Source: Kandleria vitulina DSM 20405 | Lineage (GTDB): Bacteria; Bacillota_I; Bacilli_A; Erysipelotrichales; Coprobacillaceae | Length of the DNA: 64,000 nucleotides | Reading direction: 5' to 3' | Assembly: GCF_000702065.1 (NCBI RefSeq) | Contig: NZ_JNKN01000004.1 | Location: 104,967-168,966, forward strand | In this document: piece by piece, positions 62,696-64,000 of the stretch | Layout: each line of letters starts with the position of its first letter | How positions within the stretch are numbered: the stretch's first letter is position 1 | Made by a program: the position numbers and the translations under genes | The notes under the pieces: generated by a model | Databases searched by the model: none | What the model was told of the DNA's origin: nothing | What the model saw: the letters and a program-made list of their open reading frames with translations, nothing else

Positions 62696-63462
62696 TAAGC
62701 TTTATAAATCCTCTCATATAATGATAATTCTTCTTCTGTATCCCGAGTAGATGCAAAAATAAGATCACCCTTCTTTTCATCAGTATTAAGAAGATTAAAT
62801 TCTTTTAGCTTTCTTTCTAGCTGTCTGCTCGTTCCTTCTCCTCCATCATAACAAGGAATATCTCCTAATATATTAAGAATATTCTTTTTAACATGAGGAT
62901 AATGAGTACACCCTAAAACAACGCTATCTACATGTCCGACATGATCCGCAAGCTTTTCTTTTAGGTAATTGTCAACGACATCATCATCGAGATGTCCTGC
63001 TTCTAAGATATCAGCTAACCCATTACATACACATGGAATAATAGTCGCATTGCTGCCGTATGTACGTGCTAGCTCATGGAATTTATCAAGTTTCAAAGTA
63101 TTATCAGTCGCCATCACCAAGACATGATGATGAGACTCAACTGCTGGCTTTAATGCTGGTTCTACCCCGATAATAGGAATCTCTGGATAGACATTGCGCA
63201 ATAGATCAATAGCGGCACTTGTAGCTGTATTACATGCAATCACAACAGCCTTAACACCTCTTAATACGAGCTTATTGATCATTTCTATTGTACGATCTTG
63301 CACTTCCTTGATGCTCTTTTGTCCATAAGGAGCATGTGCTGAATCCCCAATAAAATAAAAGTTTTCTTCCGGTAAACGACGAGTCAGTTCCTTTAGTACG
63401 CTGATTCCTCCAACTCCTGAATCAAACACTCCTATATAGTTTTCTAAATCTCTCTTCATCAT
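62695..63462 (-). CDS. murI: Glutamate racemase
   Basis: Supplies D-glutamate for peptidoglycan. 255 aa. Seen: IGVFDSGVGGISVLKEL, ACNTATSAAIDLL with the first catalytic Cys, and LGCTHYPHVKKNI with the second. Two ATG codons in a row; the second (63459) has the better distance to AGGAGG. Operon with the LysR regulator behind the promoter at 63481-63509. Confidence 0.96.
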   Translation of the reverse strand: MMKRDLENYIGVFDSGVGGISVLKELTRRLPEENFYFIGDSAHAPYGQKSIKEVQDRTIEMINKLVLRGVKAVVIACNTATSAAIDLLRNVYPEIPIIGVEPALKPAVESHHHVLVMATDNTLKLDKFHELARTYGSNATIIPCVCNGLADILEAGHLDDDVVDNYLKEKLADHVGHVDSVVLGCTHYPHVKKNILNILGDIPCYDGGEGTSRQLERKLKEFNLLNTDEKKGDLIFASTRDTEEELSLYERIYKA

Positions 63463-63480
63463 TCTACCTCCTGATTATTA

Positions 63481-63509
63481 ATCATAATCATTTAAAAGAT
63501 AAAAATCAA
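63481..63509 (-). promoter_or_regulatory. Probable murI promoter
   Basis: -35 TTGATT (63504-63509), 17-base spacer, -10 TATGAT (63481-63486), giving a very short leader that starts at the ribosome site. A second TTGTAT/TATCAT pair lies about 40-60 bases further upstream. Confidence 0.5.
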
Positions 63510-63649
63510 TCTCTTGCATAGAAAAATACGCAATGATAGTTTATCAGAATCTCATAATACAAGTAACGAGTAAATTCACATTCTTTTATGATATCCAAGA
63601 TAAAAATTGAGTACTCATAGATACTGTTATATAATTATTTCACAACTAT

Positions 63650-63744
63650 ACATAGTGAACTACCACCCACCTAAAGGTAGGTGGCTTCTAAGAACCTGAC
63701 GGTTCTATTTAAGAAGTTTGATATTTAAGTTTCCACCCGACAAG
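63650..63744 (-). mobile_element. Right end of an IS200/IS605-group element with hairpins (candidate omega RNA 3' end)
   Basis: Downstream of the tnpB stop are two hairpins: AGAACC / GGTTCT with a 4-base loop (63691-63706), and CCACCTACC / GGTGGGTGG with loop TTTA (63663-63684). The placement matches the subterminal hairpins at the right end of IS605-group elements. The exact boundary is uncertain (about 63650-63662). In this group the guide RNA overlaps this region. The bases from here to murI (63510-63650) hold nothing else I can recognise. Confidence 0.6.
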
Positions 63745-64000
63745 TCAGGCAATCCTTATTCTTACAGGCGTGTCCACTTCGCCTCTACCGTATAGGATGT
63801 TAACATCCACAACGCTACTTTTACGCATGATGTTCAATGCGCCATTAACATCCGCATTGATTATTTTCCCGCTTGCGGTTTTATATTGCCCTCTGTGTAT
63901 TCTTTTGCCGCTAAACTGATATTCTCTTGGATTATCAGCATTGTAAACAGGAATGTCATCTCTATCCCAGAATGATGATTTTGATGTATAGGACTCTTCC
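63745..64000 (-). CDS. tnpB: RNA-guided endonuclease TnpB, C-terminal part (partial at window edge)
   Basis: 85 residues of an open frame entering from the right edge and ending at TGA (63745-63747). Seen: EESYTSKSSFWDRDDIPVY, FSGKRIHRGQYKT and GKIINADVNGALNIMRK; the last holds the third RuvC-type acidic residue (NADVNGALNI) of TnpB. The typical C-terminal zinc-finger region precedes it outside the window. Whether the whole gene is intact cannot be seen. Confidence 0.85.
   Translation of the reverse strand, partial: EESYTSKSSFWDRDDIPVYNADNPREYQFSGKRIHRGQYKTASGKIINADVNGALNIMRKSSVVDVNILYGRGEVDTPVRIRIA

Overview
The window is a compact, AT-rich, gene-dense bacterial chromosome segment of low-GC Gram-positive (Firmicutes) type. 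Evidence includes a PolC-type replicative polymerase, a Val-specific T-box leader, a PASTA-domain Ser/Thr kinase with its phosphatase, MreCD, TTG/GTG starts with strong GGAGG ribosome binding sites, and the order rpsB-tsf-pyrH-frr / uppS-cdsA-dxr-rseP-polC. An intestinal Erysipelotrichia/Coprobacillaceae-like organism (Catenibacterium and relatives) fits best, but that placement is inference from style and gene content. Almost all genes lie on the minus strand; only rqcH and pgeF are on plus.

Region by region (transcription runs right to left). 1-6.1 kb: uppS-cdsA-dxr-rseP-polC, with polC cut by the left edge. 6.1-8.5 kb: an inserted MATE transporter/metallo-hydrolase pair with its own near-consensus promoter and palindromic operator, plus a 21-codon acetyltransferase-like remnant. 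8.5-11.9 kb: rpsB-tsf and pyrH-frr. 11.9-14.7 kb: a 54-residue double-glycine-leader peptide, radC, mreC, mreD, and a decayed gene. 14.7-18.3 kb: T-box(Val), a membrane protein and valS. 18.3-25 kb: orphan PTS IIB, engB, lon, tig, a TPR-like protein, pfkA. 25.3-35.9 kb: gmk | priA-rsmB-rlmN-prpC-prkC-rsgA-rpe-thiN-tcdA, a translation, cell-wall-signalling and metabolism operon. 36-42.7 kb: rqcH-pgeF, nnr, a secreted C39-like protein, metY and a small DUF6465-like gene.

42.8-55.1 kb is the main accessory region: a full Gram-positive type IV pilus locus. It has two pilins with near-identical N-termini, three pilin-like minor subunits, prepilin peptidase, a platform protein, PilM/N/O-like inner-membrane proteins, assembly ATPase PilB and retraction ATPase PilT. 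Two minor subunits carry repeated 'W...Y..GD.V...Y' modules resembling CBM5/12 carbohydrate-binding modules, so the pilus tip may bind glycans. A 174-residue membrane protein in the motor operon shares a motif block with the largest minor pilin.

55.1-58.7 kb is a cassette of a zinc-ribbon membrane protein, a DUF5685 protein, a J-domain protein with a cysteine-rich tail, and a short Hsp70. 58.8-63.5 kb: an HtrA-like protease without PDZ domain, a Cache-like/HAMP/GGDEF protein, and murI-lysR. The right edge holds the 3' end of a TnpB-type transposon gene with a hairpin-rich right end.

Nearly every transcription unit ends in a clear intrinsic terminator, and many begin inside or directly at the stop codon. 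No tRNA, rRNA or CRISPR array was seen. There is no gene-free stretch over 300 bases.
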